From Halalkalicoccus sp. CG83 (GTDB taxonomy: Archaea; Halobacteriota; Halobacteria; Halobacteriales; Halalkalicoccaceae): a stretch of DNA of 64,000 nucleotides. The translations under genes and the position numbers were made by a program. The stretch's first letter is position 1; each line of letters starts with the position of its first letter. The notes under the pieces were generated by a model that ran no database searches, was not told the DNA's origin, and saw nothing but the letters and a program-made list of their open reading frames with translations. The stretch is from contig NZ_JAZDDH010000001.1 of assembly GCF_037081715.1 (NCBI RefSeq), forward strand, positions 124,001-188,000. Reading direction: 5' to 3'. Positions 1-14,000 of the stretch are shown here, piece by piece.

Positions 1-653
1 ACGCGGAAGCGAAAACGGCCGAGGGGGTCGCCGTGAGCGGGGACGCGCCGGCGCTAGCCGACGTTCTCGGAAGGTTCGAGCGGGAGCATCCCGACGTCCG
101 GGTCTCGGCCGTCGACGGAAAGTTCGATCGGTTCCTCCGGAGCGAGACGGACGTCCACCACGCGACCCGCCCGATGACCGCCGACGAGCGCGAACGCGCG
201 AGCGAGAACGGCGTCGAGTTCACCGTCGCCGAACTCCCCCTCGGCGGGATCGCGGCGCTCGGGCAGGGCGAGGGCTGGTGTCGGTGTCACCGGGAGCGCG
301 ACGGGGACGCCTTCGAGGACAGGGACGGCGTCGCGACCTGGAGCGAGCTCCCCGGAAAGGTGCCCGCGGACCTCGATCCGGCGGACCTGCCCGAGGAGGG
401 AACGGACGTCCTCGTCTGCGGAACCAGGCCCCACCAGTACGCCACCGGCCACGGCGGCGTCGGCCTCTACGAGGCCGCGCCGGCCGCGTTCGCTCCGTTC
501 GACGGAGGGGACGACCGGCTGACGCCGGTGGTCGGAGTCGAGTTCGCCTACGTCGACCGGGCGGCGCTCGAACGTGAACCGGTCGCGGCGCTCTCGCGGT
601 TCCAGGAGGCCGCAACGAGCGACGTCGAGCCCTTTCCCATCGACGACGGCTGA
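1..653 (+). CDS. Solute-binding (PstS-like) protein, 3' part
   Basis: The frame is open from base 3 to the stop at 651-653, so the gene almost certainly begins upstream of the window; a GTG at 33 is only an internal possibility. The visible ~215 residues resemble the substrate-binding fold of phosphate-binding PstS-like proteins: an opening DVLGRFEREHPDVRVSAVDG segment, then HHATRPMTADERERASENGVE, close to the family's 'ASRPI...E...A...G.E' pattern. No signal peptide can be judged because the N-terminus is missing. Two Cys close together (WCRC) are unusual for this family. The function is inferred from weak similarity only; the ligand is unknown. Confidence 0.5.
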   Translation, partial: AEAKTAEGVAVSGDAPALADVLGRFEREHPDVRVSAVDGKFDRFLRSETDVHHATRPMTADERERASENGVEFTVAELPLGGIAALGQGEGWCRCHRERDGDAFEDRDGVATWSELPGKVPADLDPADLPEEGTDVLVCGTRPHQYATGHGGVGLYEAAPAAFAPFDGGDDRLTPVVGVEFAYVDRAALEREPVAALSRFQEAATSDVEPFPIDDG

Positions 654-689
654 TCGGCGAGCGCGCGGATCGATACCACCCGTCGACGA

Positions 690-799
690 ACAGAGGAATC
701 CATGCGAATTTATTTAGTTAATTTCATGTGATAGTATAATTATTTCGTAGAGTGTATTTATTGACTCTCGTTCCGTCCGTGGAGACGGAGGAAAGAGAG
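690..799 (+). promoter_or_regulatory. AT-rich promoter and SD of manganese catalase
   Basis: A strongly AT-rich stretch (about 704-765) with several TATA-like hexamers (TTTATTTAG, TATAATTATT, GTATTTATTG) interrupts otherwise very GC-rich DNA. It is followed by GGAGACGGAGGAAAG, a good ribosome-binding sequence 6-10 nt before the ATG at 800. The SD fixes the start at 800 rather than at the upstream in-frame ATG. Confidence 0.6.
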
Positions 800-1630
800 A
801 TGTTCTATCACGATAACGAACTTCAGTACCCGGTCGAGGTGGAGGAGCCGGACCCGGCGTTCGCCAGGATGCTCCAGCAGGCGATCGGCGGCGTCGAGGG
901 CGAGATCCGCGTGTTCATGCAGTACCTGTTCCAGGGGATGAACCAGCCGCCGGAGAACCAGGGGATGCGGATGCTGCTCTACGAGACGGCGATGGAGGAG
1001 CTCGGCCACGTCGAGATGCTCGCGACGGCGGTCGCGAAGAACCTCGAGGGCGCGCCGGTCGGCCTGCGCGAGGAGATGTCCCAGGACGGCGCGGTCAACG
1101 CCGCGATGCACGGCTACCTGCCCCGGCAGTTTCTCTCGGCGGGCTTCGGCGCGATGCCCGAGGACAGCCAGGGCAACCCGTTCAGCACGGACCACGTCTA
1201 CGCGAGCGGCAACCTTGCGGGCGACCTGTACGCGAACGTGACCGCCGAGGCCACCGGGCGAACGCTCGCGACGCGGCTCTGGGAGATGACCGACGACCCG
1301 GGCATGAAGGACATGCTGTCGTACCTGATCGCCCGGGACACGATGCACCAGAACCAGTGGCTCGCCGCGCTGCAGGACCTCGGCGACCCGGACGACGCGT
1401 TCGACCACCTGCCGGTGCCCGACAGCTTCCCCCAGGAGGAGGAGAACCAGGAGTTCGACTACCAGTTCCTCTCCACGACGAGGGAGCCGACCGACGACCC
1501 CGAGCAGCCGTGGACGACGGGCGACTCGGTCGACGGCGAGGGCGAGTTCTCGTTCGGCCGCCAGCCCGGCGGCGGCGAGCCCGAACTCCCCTCGCCGGAC
1601 CCGCGGACGTACAACGACCCGACGGAGTAA
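800..1630 (+). CDS. Manganese catalase
   Basis: 276-aa non-heme (dimanganese) catalase that dismutates hydrogen peroxide in the cytoplasm. Counting from the ATG at 800, the five expected metal ligands are all present: E35 (GGVEGEIR), E67 and H70 (EELGHVEM), E150 (TAEATGR) and H183 (RDTMHQNQW), at nearly the same numbering as the Lactobacillus enzyme. The ferritin-like four-helix core is followed by an acidic, Pro/Gly-rich C-terminal tail (about residues 205-276). The start is chosen by the strong SD; an upstream in-frame ATG at 752 would add residues unlike the family. The gene stands alone behind an AT-rich promoter. Confidence 0.93.
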   Translation: MFYHDNELQYPVEVEEPDPAFARMLQQAIGGVEGEIRVFMQYLFQGMNQPPENQGMRMLLYETAMEELGHVEMLATAVAKNLEGAPVGLREEMSQDGAVNAAMHGYLPRQFLSAGFGAMPEDSQGNPFSTDHVYASGNLAGDLYANVTAEATGRTLATRLWEMTDDPGMKDMLSYLIARDTMHQNQWLAALQDLGDPDDAFDHLPVPDSFPQEEENQEFDYQFLSTTREPTDDPEQPWTTGDSVDGEGEFSFGRQPGGGEPELPSPDPRTYNDPTE

Positions 1631-1672
1631 CTCACACCTGTCCGTCCCGCCTTTTTCGCCGGCCGCAGTCCT

Positions 1673-2818
1673 ATGAGCGTCGCGCCCGAACGGCCGGGGA
1701 TGACCGACGACCTTCGAGTGATCGTCTCCGGCGGGTCGATGGGCGGGCTGTTCGCGGCGCTCGCGCTTCGCGAGGCGGGCTGTGCGGTGGACGTCTTCGA
1801 GCGCGCGTCGGGCGAACTCGAGAGCCGCGGGGCGGGCATCGTCGCCCAGCCGCGGATGATGAAGTACCTAAAGGAGCGCGGAGTCGCGGATCCTGACGAG
1901 CTTACCCTCACTGCCGATCGCCGGGAGTACCTCGAGCGCGACGGAAGCCTCCGTCGGGAGCGCGCCGACTCGATGGCGTTCACCGCGTGGGACGCGCTCT
2001 ACCGCCGGCTCCGCGGAGCGGTCGCCGACGAGCGGTACCACGCGGGACGGCGGGTGGTCGGGTTCGAGCGCGACGGGGAGGGGGTGACGGTCCGGCTCGA
2101 GGACGGCGAGCGCCGGGCGGACCTGCTGGTCGTCGCCGAGGGCGGTCGCTCCTCGACCCGGGAGAAGCTCCTCCCGGACGTCGCCCCGGAACACGCCGGC
2201 TACGTCGCGTGGCGGGGACTGGTCGACGAGAGCGACGTCCCCGCGGATCTCCTCGAGCGCTTCGAGGGGACGTTCCCCTTCTACGAGGGCGAGGACGGGC
2301 TGATGCTGGGCTACCTGATCCCCGGCCCCGACGGGAAGACCCACGAGGGCGCGCGGCGGCTCAACTGGGTCTGGTACGACGACGTGGACGGCGGACGGCT
2401 GGGCGAACTGCTAACCGACGTGCGAGGGGTGGAACACGAGTTCTCGGTGCCGCCGGGGGCCCTCCAGGACGAGGTCGAACGCGGGCTCCGAACGGCCGCC
2501 GACGAGCGGCTTCCGGAGCTCTTCTCCGAGTCGGTCCGGGCGACCGACGACCCGTTCGTCCAGACGATCTACGACCTCTCGGTCCCGCGGATGGCGTTCG
2601 ACCGCGTCTGTCTGCTCGGCGACGCGGCGTTCGTCGCCCGCCCGCACACCGCCGCGGGCACCGAGAAGGCGGCCGCCGACGCGATCGGACTCGGCGATGC
2701 GCTCGCGGAGGGCGGGGACCTCGCGGACGCGCTCGCCGACTGGGAGACGGACCGGCTCAAGGCCGGGAGGGAGCTGGTCGCCCAGGGAGCACGGATGGGA
2801 GACGGCTACATGAACTGA
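1673..2818 (+). CDS. FAD-dependent monooxygenase (hydroxylase)
   Basis: 381-aa class A flavoprotein monooxygenase. The N-terminus has the Rossmann dinucleotide motif GGSMGGLFAALALREAG followed by VDVFER (ADP-ribose binding). The late GDAAFVARPHTAAGTEKAAA segment is the GD motif that contacts the FAD ribityl chain. RGAGIVAQPRMM and the overall plan resemble 2,6-dihydroxypyridine-3-monooxygenase-like proteins, so an aromatic ring hydroxylation is plausible; the substrate is not determinable. The next gene, 75 nt downstream on the same strand, is an alpha/beta hydrolase, which could act on the product. An alternative start is the ATG at 1700. Confidence 0.82.
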   Translation: MSVAPERPGMTDDLRVIVSGGSMGGLFAALALREAGCAVDVFERASGELESRGAGIVAQPRMMKYLKERGVADPDELTLTADRREYLERDGSLRRERADSMAFTAWDALYRRLRGAVADERYHAGRRVVGFERDGEGVTVRLEDGERRADLLVVAEGGRSSTREKLLPDVAPEHAGYVAWRGLVDESDVPADLLERFEGTFPFYEGEDGLMLGYLIPGPDGKTHEGARRLNWVWYDDVDGGRLGELLTDVRGVEHEFSVPPGALQDEVERGLRTAADERLPELFSESVRATDDPFVQTIYDLSVPRMAFDRVCLLGDAAFVARPHTAAGTEKAAADAIGLGDALAEGGDLADALADWETDRLKAGRELVAQGARMGDGYMN

Positions 2819-2892
2819 GGAGCCGATCGCTCGACCGCCCCGCGCGCACGACCGGCCGGGGATTGTAGTGGCTGGCGACCCTCGGAGCAGCC

Positions 2893-3747
2893 ATGCCATC
2901 GCTCACGTACGACGAGTGGAAGGACGCCCAGGAGCGGACGACCGTGTCGGTCGACGGACACGATCTCGACGTCGCGTACTACCAAGACGGCGAGGGAGAG
3001 GGCGATCCCGTGGTGTTCCTCCACGGCATCCCCACCTGTTCGTACCTCTGGGCGGAGGTCGTCCCCGCGATCGCCGAGGAGCGCCGCGTGATCGTCCCCG
3101 ACATGGTGGGCTACGGCGAGTCCGACATGAGCGACGGCTTCGACCGCTCGATCCGTGCCCAGGAGGAGATGATCGACGGGCTGCTCGAGGGGCTGGGGAT
3201 CGACTCGTGTGCGTTCGTCGGCCACGACCTCGGCGGCGGGGTCGGACTACGCCTCGCCGCCCACCGACCCGAGCTGGTCGACCGGCTGGTGCTCTCGAAC
3301 GCCGTCGCGTACGACTCCTGGCCGATCGAGACCATCGTCGACCTCGGCCTCCCGGAGACGGCCGAGGAGACGAGCGTCGACGAGCTCCAGGAGCTGCTCG
3401 AGGGGCTGATGGAGAACACCCTGGTCGATCCCGAGCGCAGCGAGTGGTTCGTCGAGGGGATGAAGACCCAGTGGGGCTCCGAGGAGGCGCTCGTCTCGCT
3501 GGTGCGAAACGCCGCGGCGACCAACACCAACCACACCACCGAGATCGATCCGGCCGGGATCGAGGCTTCGACGCTCCTGCTCTGGGGCGCCGACGACGAG
3601 TTCCAGCCGATCGAGTACGCCGAGCGACTGCGTGACGACATCTCCGAGGCGGAGCTGGTGGGACTCGAGGACGCGAGACACTGGGTGCCCGTCGATCGTC
3701 CCGAGGAGTACGCCGAGCGGCTCTCGGCGTTCCTCCTCGACGGCTAA
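2893..3747 (+). CDS. Alpha/beta hydrolase, haloalkane dehalogenase/epoxide hydrolase type
   Basis: 284-aa alpha/beta-hydrolase. The oxyanion-hole motif HGIPTCSYLW lies at about 44-53. The nucleophile elbow is GHDLGG, with Asp112 in place of Ser, which is typical of haloalkane dehalogenases, haloacetate dehalogenases and soluble epoxide hydrolases. A late Asp (WGADDEF) and His (DARHWVP) complete the triad. A cap domain of about 100 residues separates the halves. It follows the FAD monooxygenase, so the two may form a small degradative unit. Aspartate nucleophiles also occur in related esterase-like proteins of unknown substrate, so the substrate is left open. Confidence 0.82.
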   Translation: MPSLTYDEWKDAQERTTVSVDGHDLDVAYYQDGEGEGDPVVFLHGIPTCSYLWAEVVPAIAEERRVIVPDMVGYGESDMSDGFDRSIRAQEEMIDGLLEGLGIDSCAFVGHDLGGGVGLRLAAHRPELVDRLVLSNAVAYDSWPIETIVDLGLPETAEETSVDELQELLEGLMENTLVDPERSEWFVEGMKTQWGSEEALVSLVRNAAATNTNHTTEIDPAGIEASTLLLWGADDEFQPIEYAERLRDDISEAELVGLEDARHWVPVDRPEEYAERLSAFLLDG

Positions 3748-4038
3748 ACTGTTCCACGGAGGAGAGCTGAGGCGAACGAACGACGTCCCGAAACGCACCA
3801 ACGGAACCGACGTTCCCCGCCGATAGGTAGCGATACGTTTCGGGGAACCGGTCGTACCGATCGGGATCGGACTACTGTCAGCGATCAGTATAGTCAGATT
3901 CCTGTCCACGACGGTGATATCGATCGATAACGGAATTTTTATACAGAACATGTCCATCAACGGATAGTGGCGTACGAGGAGTAGCGATCGCCACGGGCGA
4001 GGAACCGGTGACGCGACCGACCGATACGACCACCATCC
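3748..4038 (+). promoter_or_regulatory. Intergenic region with promoter for the Tat propeller gene
   Basis: 291 nt without a gene. The only clear signal is an AT-rich box GGAATTTTTATACAG near 3932-3947, a good archaeal TATA element about 95 nt before the next ATG, implying a longer 5' leader than most genes here. No hairpin terminator or repeat is evident. Confidence 0.4.
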
Positions 4039-8444
<4,406 letters not shown>

Positions 8445-8589
8445 CTACGGATCGGTGTACCGTTCTTCGCTGCGGTGATGACGAGGGCCACTACGCCGAT
8501 CGCCAACGGGCCCTCCAAACCCATCCGCCGATATCCGGCCGTACCTCCCACGAGAATGCTGTTACATATCCGACGTGATGGAAGACGGG

Positions 8590-9483
8590 CTAGAGGTCGG
8601 CCTCGCGGAAGACGAGGTAGCCGAGCACCGGCGGGACCACCAGCCAGGCGAGGAAGGCGAGCGCCACCATCGCGTTCGAGAAGTACCACGCGAGGGGTTC
8701 GAGCGCCTGGCCGTAGATCTGTCCCGCGAGGCCGCCGCCGAAGGCCGCGAGGCGAGCACCCAGGGCGTCGTTCGTCCAGAGGATCGCCGCGATCGACTGG
8801 TAGGACTCGGTGGGGTTGAACAGCAGCGTCGCGAGCTGGATCTCGACGAGCGTCTCGAAGCCGAGGTCGGTGTACTCGTTCAGCAGGTTGACGAGCCCCT
8901 CGGCGAACTGTCCCCAGAACAGGGAGAACATCACGTAGATACCGACATTGCCGAACATCGCCCGGCGGCGGGTCGCGGCGGCCGCGCTGATCCCGACCGC
9001 GAGGGCGACGAAGACCACGCCCAACAGCGCTGACAGCAGCGCGAACGCGACGTAGCTGCCGACCTCGATCGAGACGGGCGTCGCGAGGAAGACGACGGCC
9101 GCCGCGGCGAAGCCGACCAGCACGGGGATGACGATCACCGCGCTCCGGCCGATGACCTTCCCGACGAGCACGTCCCGGCGTGAGTGGGGCAGCGAGAGCA
9201 GCAGCTTCATCGTCCCTGAGTCGCGCTCGCCGGCGACCGAGGCGTACGCCAGCGCGATCGCGACGATCGGGATGAAGAAGGCGATCAGCGACGAGAGGAT
9301 GCTGATGAACGCATCGGAGGTGAGCTGTTCGCCGGTCTCGGCGGCGAACAGTCCGCCGACGTCCCGAGCGAGGAAGTACGCCGGCACGGTGAACAGCACG
9401 ACGAACACCGCCGCCAGCGCGAGCACCGTCCACGAGCGGATCGAGTCCTGGAAGTCCTTCCGCGCGACGGCCTGCCAGCTCAT
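8590..9483 (-). CDS. ABC-2 type transporter permease
   Basis: 297-aa integral membrane protein with about six hydrophobic segments (about 18-38, 62-84, 110-132, 143-165, 175-195, 270-292). The cytoplasmic ERDSGTMKLLLSLPHSRRDVLVGK segment is the coupling helix region typical of NosY/ABC-2 permeases. Its ATG overlaps the stop of the upstream ATPase gene by 4 nt (ATGA), so the two are translationally coupled and form one exporter. The cargo cannot be read from sequence; the closest families serve copper/nitrous-oxide-type (NosFY) or drug export. Confidence 0.85.
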   Translation of the reverse strand: MSWQAVARKDFQDSIRSWTVLALAAVFVVLFTVPAYFLARDVGGLFAAETGEQLTSDAFISILSSLIAFFIPIVAIALAYASVAGERDSGTMKLLLSLPHSRRDVLVGKVIGRSAVIVIPVLVGFAAAAVVFLATPVSIEVGSYVAFALLSALLGVVFVALAVGISAAAATRRRAMFGNVGIYVMFSLFWGQFAEGLVNLLNEYTDLGFETLVEIQLATLLFNPTESYQSIAAILWTNDALGARLAAFGGGLAGQIYGQALEPLAWYFSNAMVALAFLAWLVVPPVLGYLVFREADL

Positions 9484-10400
9484 GCTGCCTCCCCCGTCTC
9501 GCCCTCGGTGTAGGTACGAAAGAGGTCCTCGAGCGAGGCCTCCTCGGTCTCGAAGTCACGAACCCCGACGCCCTCCTCCTCGAGGGCGTTCAGCACCGAC
9601 GTTTTGGAGCCGTTCTCGACGCCGACCCGCAGGTCGGTGCCGTCGGCCTGGACCGAGGAGACGCCGGGGAGCCCGCGCACCCGCTCGACGGCCCCCTCGG
9701 GCAGGCGTTCGGTCGTGATCCGGAGCGTCGCCTCGGTTCCGGCGGCCTCCCGGAGCCCGGAGACGCTGTCCTCGGCGACCAGCCGCCCCCCGCGGAGGAT
9801 TCCCACGCGGTCACAGACCGCCTCGACCTGCCCGAGGACGTGACTCGAGAAGAACACCGTCGCACCGCGATCGACCTCTTCGCGGACGATCTCGCGCATC
9901 TCGAGGGCGCCGTTGGGGTCGAGCCCCGTCGAGGGCTCGTCGAGGATGAGGAGTTCGGGCTCGCCGACCAGCGCCATCGCGAGCGCGAGACGCTGGGTCA
10001 TCCCCTTCGAGTAGTCGCCCGCCTTCCGGTCGGCGGCGTCCGCGATCCCGGTCCGCTCGAGCAGCGCGTCGGGGTCGTCGTTCGCCGCCTTCGACTCGAT
10101 CGCGAACTCGAGGTGCTTTCGACCGGTGAGCCGGTCGTAGACGCCGAACCCCTCGGGAAGGACGCCGGTGCGCTGGCGGACCGAGACGCTCTCCTCGCGG
10201 GCGTCCCGACCGAGCACCTCGATGCGGCCCTCGCTGGGCCGGACGAAGTCGAGGAGCATGTTGATCGTCGTGGACTTGCCCGCGCCGTTCGGGCCCAGAA
10301 AGCCGAAGACCTCGCCCTCCCTCACGACGAGGTCGAGATCGTCTACCGCGACGACGTCGTCGTAGCGTTTGCTCACGCCGTTCAGTTCGATCGCGGCCAT
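9480..10400 (-). CDS. ABC transporter ATP-binding protein
   Basis: 306-aa ATPase partner of the adjacent ABC-2 permease. Walker A GPNGAGKST (about 36-44), signature YSKGMTQRLALA (LSGGQ variant), Walker B LLILDEPSTGLDP and H-loop FFSSHVL are all intact. A ~90-residue C-terminal extension (ATLRITTERLPEGAVERVRGL...) is typical of CcmA/NosF-like ATPases. The transcript runs leftward into the permease gene; the ATG sits beside a short AT-containing segment (10425-10437). Confidence 0.92.
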   Translation of the reverse strand: MAAIELNGVSKRYDDVVAVDDLDLVVREGEVFGFLGPNGAGKSTTINMLLDFVRPSEGRIEVLGRDAREESVSVRQRTGVLPEGFGVYDRLTGRKHLEFAIESKAANDDPDALLERTGIADAADRKAGDYSKGMTQRLALAMALVGEPELLILDEPSTGLDPNGALEMREIVREEVDRGATVFFSSHVLGQVEAVCDRVGILRGGRLVAEDSVSGLREAAGTEATLRITTERLPEGAVERVRGLPGVSSVQADGTDLRVGVENGSKTSVLNALEEEGVGVRDFETEEASLEDLFRTYTEGETGEAA

Positions 10401-10451
10401 TACCCGGCCGTAGTCACAGCCCCGCCATAGGTCTTTAGGTACGCGTCACCG

Positions 10452-10706
10452 TCAGATCGATTCGTCGGGCTCGTGGCGCTCGGCCATCCGTGCTGCCTCC
10501 TGTGCGTAGCGCTCGGCGTGCTCCTCGTCGATGGGATCGAGTTTCCCGGGGTCGACCTCGATCGCCGCGGTGACGTCCGGGTCGCTCACGGCTGCCTTCT
10601 CGGTGACGTGCTGGCCGCTCGCGTCGGTCGGCGCGTAGACGATCCGGATCAGCCCCTTGTCGTCGTAGCTCCGTTCGACCAGCCAGCACCGGATGGTCTC
10701 GGTCAT
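10452..10706 (-). CDS. Conserved small hypothetical protein
   Basis: 84-aa acidic protein. The frame could be read from 10784, but the first 26 residues there look non-coding; the ATG at 10706 (MTETIRCWLVERSYDDKG) is preferred. A short beta-rich N-terminal half (CWLVERSYDDKGLIRIVYA) is followed by a helical, charged C-terminal half (EEHAERYAQEAARMAERHE). No family function recognised. It lies upstream of the ABC genes on the same strand and diverges from the next membrane protein. Confidence 0.6.
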   Translation of the reverse strand: MTETIRCWLVERSYDDKGLIRIVYAPTDASGQHVTEKAAVSDPDVTAAIEVDPGKLDPIDEEHAERYAQEAARMAERHEPDESI

Positions 10707-10813
10707 GGACGGACGGTTCGCGACCGGCCGGCTTGTATCCGGCGTTGGCGCTCCGGCCGTCGCGACACGGGGGATCGCCAGCACTGATGGAGCGCGGACC
10801 CGTGGGTGGTGAC

Positions 10814-11068
10814 ATGCTCGTCGTTCCGCTGCAGGCGAACCCGGAACTGCTCGCGCTCGCGGTGGCCTACCTCGTGATTCCGGTGCTCGTCGGCTACTGG
10901 GTCTACCGCGACGCGAGCGATCGAGGGACGGGGAAAGCGACCAACTGGGCGCTCGCGACGTTCCTCTTCGGGCTGATGAGTCCCCTCCCGCTCGCAGTCG
11001 GGGTCGCGCTCTACCTCTCGGTCCGCGGAGAGTTCGGATCGGCGGCGACGACCGAGTCGGGGAAGTGA
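10814..11068 (+). CDS. Small two-helix membrane protein
   Basis: 84 aa with two hydrophobic segments (ELLALAVAYLVIPVLVGYWVY and WALATFLFGLMSPLPLAVGVAL), a short polar turn between them (RDASDRGTGKAT) and an acidic/polar tail. The start at 10814 is chosen because GGTGGTGAC directly precedes it as an SD; the ATG at 10787 is an alternative. No function assigned. It converges on the large regulator gene that ends at 11085. Confidence 0.6.
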   Translation: MLVVPLQANPELLALAVAYLVIPVLVGYWVYRDASDRGTGKATNWALATFLFGLMSPLPLAVGVALYLSVRGEFGSAATTESGK

Positions 11069-11084
11069 CGGCCGAGACGACGCC

Positions 11085-14000
11085 TCAGCTCCCCGTGAAC
11101 AGCGCGTCGAACAGCTTTCGTTCGGCGATCCGCAGGTGCTGTGAGAGCGTTGCCGGGGAGAGCCCGAGCAGCTCCGCGACCTCCTCGCCGGTGTGCCCCC
11201 GGGGCCAGTCGAAGTAGCCGGCGAAGTACGACGTCTCGAGGGCGGCACGCTGCTTCTCGGTGAGCCGGTCCGCGAGCACGTCCCGGAGCTCCTGTTTGGT
11301 GGTTCCGTCGTGCGTCTCCGTCCGCTGTGCGAGGAGTTTGACGCCGGCGTGGCTCTCCTCGATCGCTTCCACCACCGCTCGAACGTCGGCGTTCGGCGGC
11401 AGTTCGACGAGGATCCGAAGCTCCCCGGGGCGTATCATCGCGGTCGTGAGTCGGCCGCCGAACGCCGCCAGCGCGTCGATGAGCGGGGACTCAGAAAGCG
11501 TCAGCTCGAACGTCAGTTCGTCGTCGGTCTCCGCGAGCAGCGTCACCCGTTCGACCGAACCGACCCCTTCGACCGCGCTCCGGAACGCCGCCGCGGAGAT
11601 GCCCGAGACGGTGACGAACTGGAGCATCGACCCTTCGGCCGCCGGAACGGTCCGTTGGAAGGTGATCTCGGCTCCCGCCGTCGAGGCCGCCTCGATCAGC
11701 GGGTGCTCCTCGTCGTCGATCCGCAACTCGAGTTCGAGCACCGTATCCGAGATGAGCGCCTTTCGTTGCTCGACGGCGTAGACGGTGTGACCGAGGATCT
11801 CGCCCAGATGCGTTAGTATATCTCGCTCGGGTCCGTCGAACGCCTCGGGGCAGGGGGAGTAGACGTTCAGGACGCCGTAGAGCGAGCCCTCGTGTCGGAT
11901 GGGGATCGCCGCAGACGAGCGGTAGCCTCGCTCGCGCGCCGCCTCCTGCCACGGTTCGTACTCGGGGTCCTCGAGGACGTTCGTGTGGAACTGCGCTTCG
12001 TGGTCGCGTATCGCCTTCGCCGTCGGGCCGCGCCCGCTCGGTGCGTCGGGGTCGAGCGAGATCTCGATCTCGTCGAGGTAGCCCTCCTCGACGCCGGCCG
12101 CCGCCGTCGGCGACACGGCGCTCGTGCCCCGCTCGATGGCGCCGATCCACGCGAACCGATAACGATCCGCGAGGCGCTCGCAGACGGCGGTCTCGATCTC
12201 CTCGCGCGAGGTCGTCTCGAGGATCGCGTGGCTGATGTCGCGGATCACCGCGTTGAGCTGGTCGAGCGACGCGAGCTGCTCGCGTTGGCGCTCGAGCTCG
12301 TACTGGTTTTCGCTCCGCTCGAGCTCGTAGCTCGCCCAGCCGTTGACGAGCTCGACGAACGTGCGTTCGACCTCCGAGAGCGGCTCCTCTCTCGGATCGT
12401 TCGAGGAGAAACAGATCGTGCCGTAGACCTCGCCGTCGATCACGACCTGTCCACCCACGTACGTACCGAGCTCGAACGTCTCGTAGCCCGGGTCGCCGGC
12501 CCAGCCCTCCGCGAGCGCGTCGTTGACGACGACGAGTCCCTCCTCCTCGAGCACGCGCCTGCAGTACGACTGTGAGATCGGACACGACGCGCCGGGCCTG
12601 TAGAGCTCGTTGTCGGCGTGACTCTGGACGATCGTCATCGTGTCGTCCTCGATACGGGTGAAGAACCCGTACTCGAGGTCGAGTCGCTCGCAGCCGGCCT
12701 CGAGGACGCGCTTCAGCTTCTGTTCGAACGAGAGCCCCCGGGAGGTGGTGAGCTCGTAGAGTCCATGGAGCGTCTCGGCGCTGAGGCGAAGCTGCCGTTC
12801 GATGCGCTTACGCTCGGTGATGTCCCGGATGACACCGACGCGCTCGTCACCCCCGTCGCTCGGAAGTAGCGCAAACGTCGCCTCCGCCTCGAAGCGCTTC
12901 TCGCCCGCCGTTTGCAGCGTCGCCTCGAGGGTCGGCGATTCGACCTCGCCGGCGCGCATCGACTGCTCGATCTCCCGGGCGGACTTGATCACCTCGTCGT
13001 CGGCCACCAACGAGGCGTGGGTGCCGACGAGTTCGTCTCGGTCGTAGCCGAGCATCGATGCGTACGTCCGGTTGACCGACGTGAATCGTCCCGTCTCGTC
13101 GATCGTGTAGATCCCGTCGTTCACCGTCTCGACGATCGTCTCGTAGCGCTCGAGCTCCCGTTCGTGCTCGATCCGGTCGATCGCGTTCGCGAGCACGTTC
13201 GCGACGCTCCGAACGAAGTTCGCGTCGTACGTAGTGAACGCGCTGCGCTCGGTGTCGTGGGTGCCGAGGATCCCCCACGGGCTCTCGACGGGGCCGATGA
13301 TCACGCTGATTCCACTCACCACGCCGTGGGAGGTCAGGAGGTCGGGACCCGAGAAGCGGGTCTCGGCGTCGAGGTCATCGACGATCACCGATTCCTTCGA
13401 GAGCAGCGTGTAGCCCGCCTGGGAGTTCTCGTCGGCCGCGACGGTGGCGGTGCCGGCGATTCCGTCACGCCAGCCGACACCCCGGCGGAGCAGCAGTTCC
13501 CGCCCCTCGGCGTCGAGATCGAGCACCTTGCAGTACTCGTTTTCGAGAACGTCCGAGACGATCTCACACGCCTCCTGAAAGAGCACGTCGAGATCGTCGA
13601 CCTCGAGCGCGCGCTGGCCCAGATCGGCGATCGCGTGCTGCTGGTGCATGCGCTGTTCGAGTTCGTGCTCGTGTTCCTTTCGTTCGGTGACGTCAGCGAA
13701 CGTTACCAGACCGCCCGCCGTTGCACCGCTCTCGTCGCACAACGGCGTGCCGCTGACCGAGAGCCACACGCGTTCGTCGTCCGGCAGCCGGAAGCCCATC
13801 TCGATGTCGTGGAACGTTTCGCCCCCACAGAGCACTCGCCGGGTCGGGATCTCCTCCAGGGAGAGAGGCTCGCCGTCCGGACCGATCGGATCGAAGGCGT
13901 CGGTCGATCCCACGAGCTCCTCGAGTCGGTCACCCGAACACCCGAAGATCTTCTCGGCCCGGTCGTTGACGAGGTCGAACGCACCGTCGGCGTCGAGCGT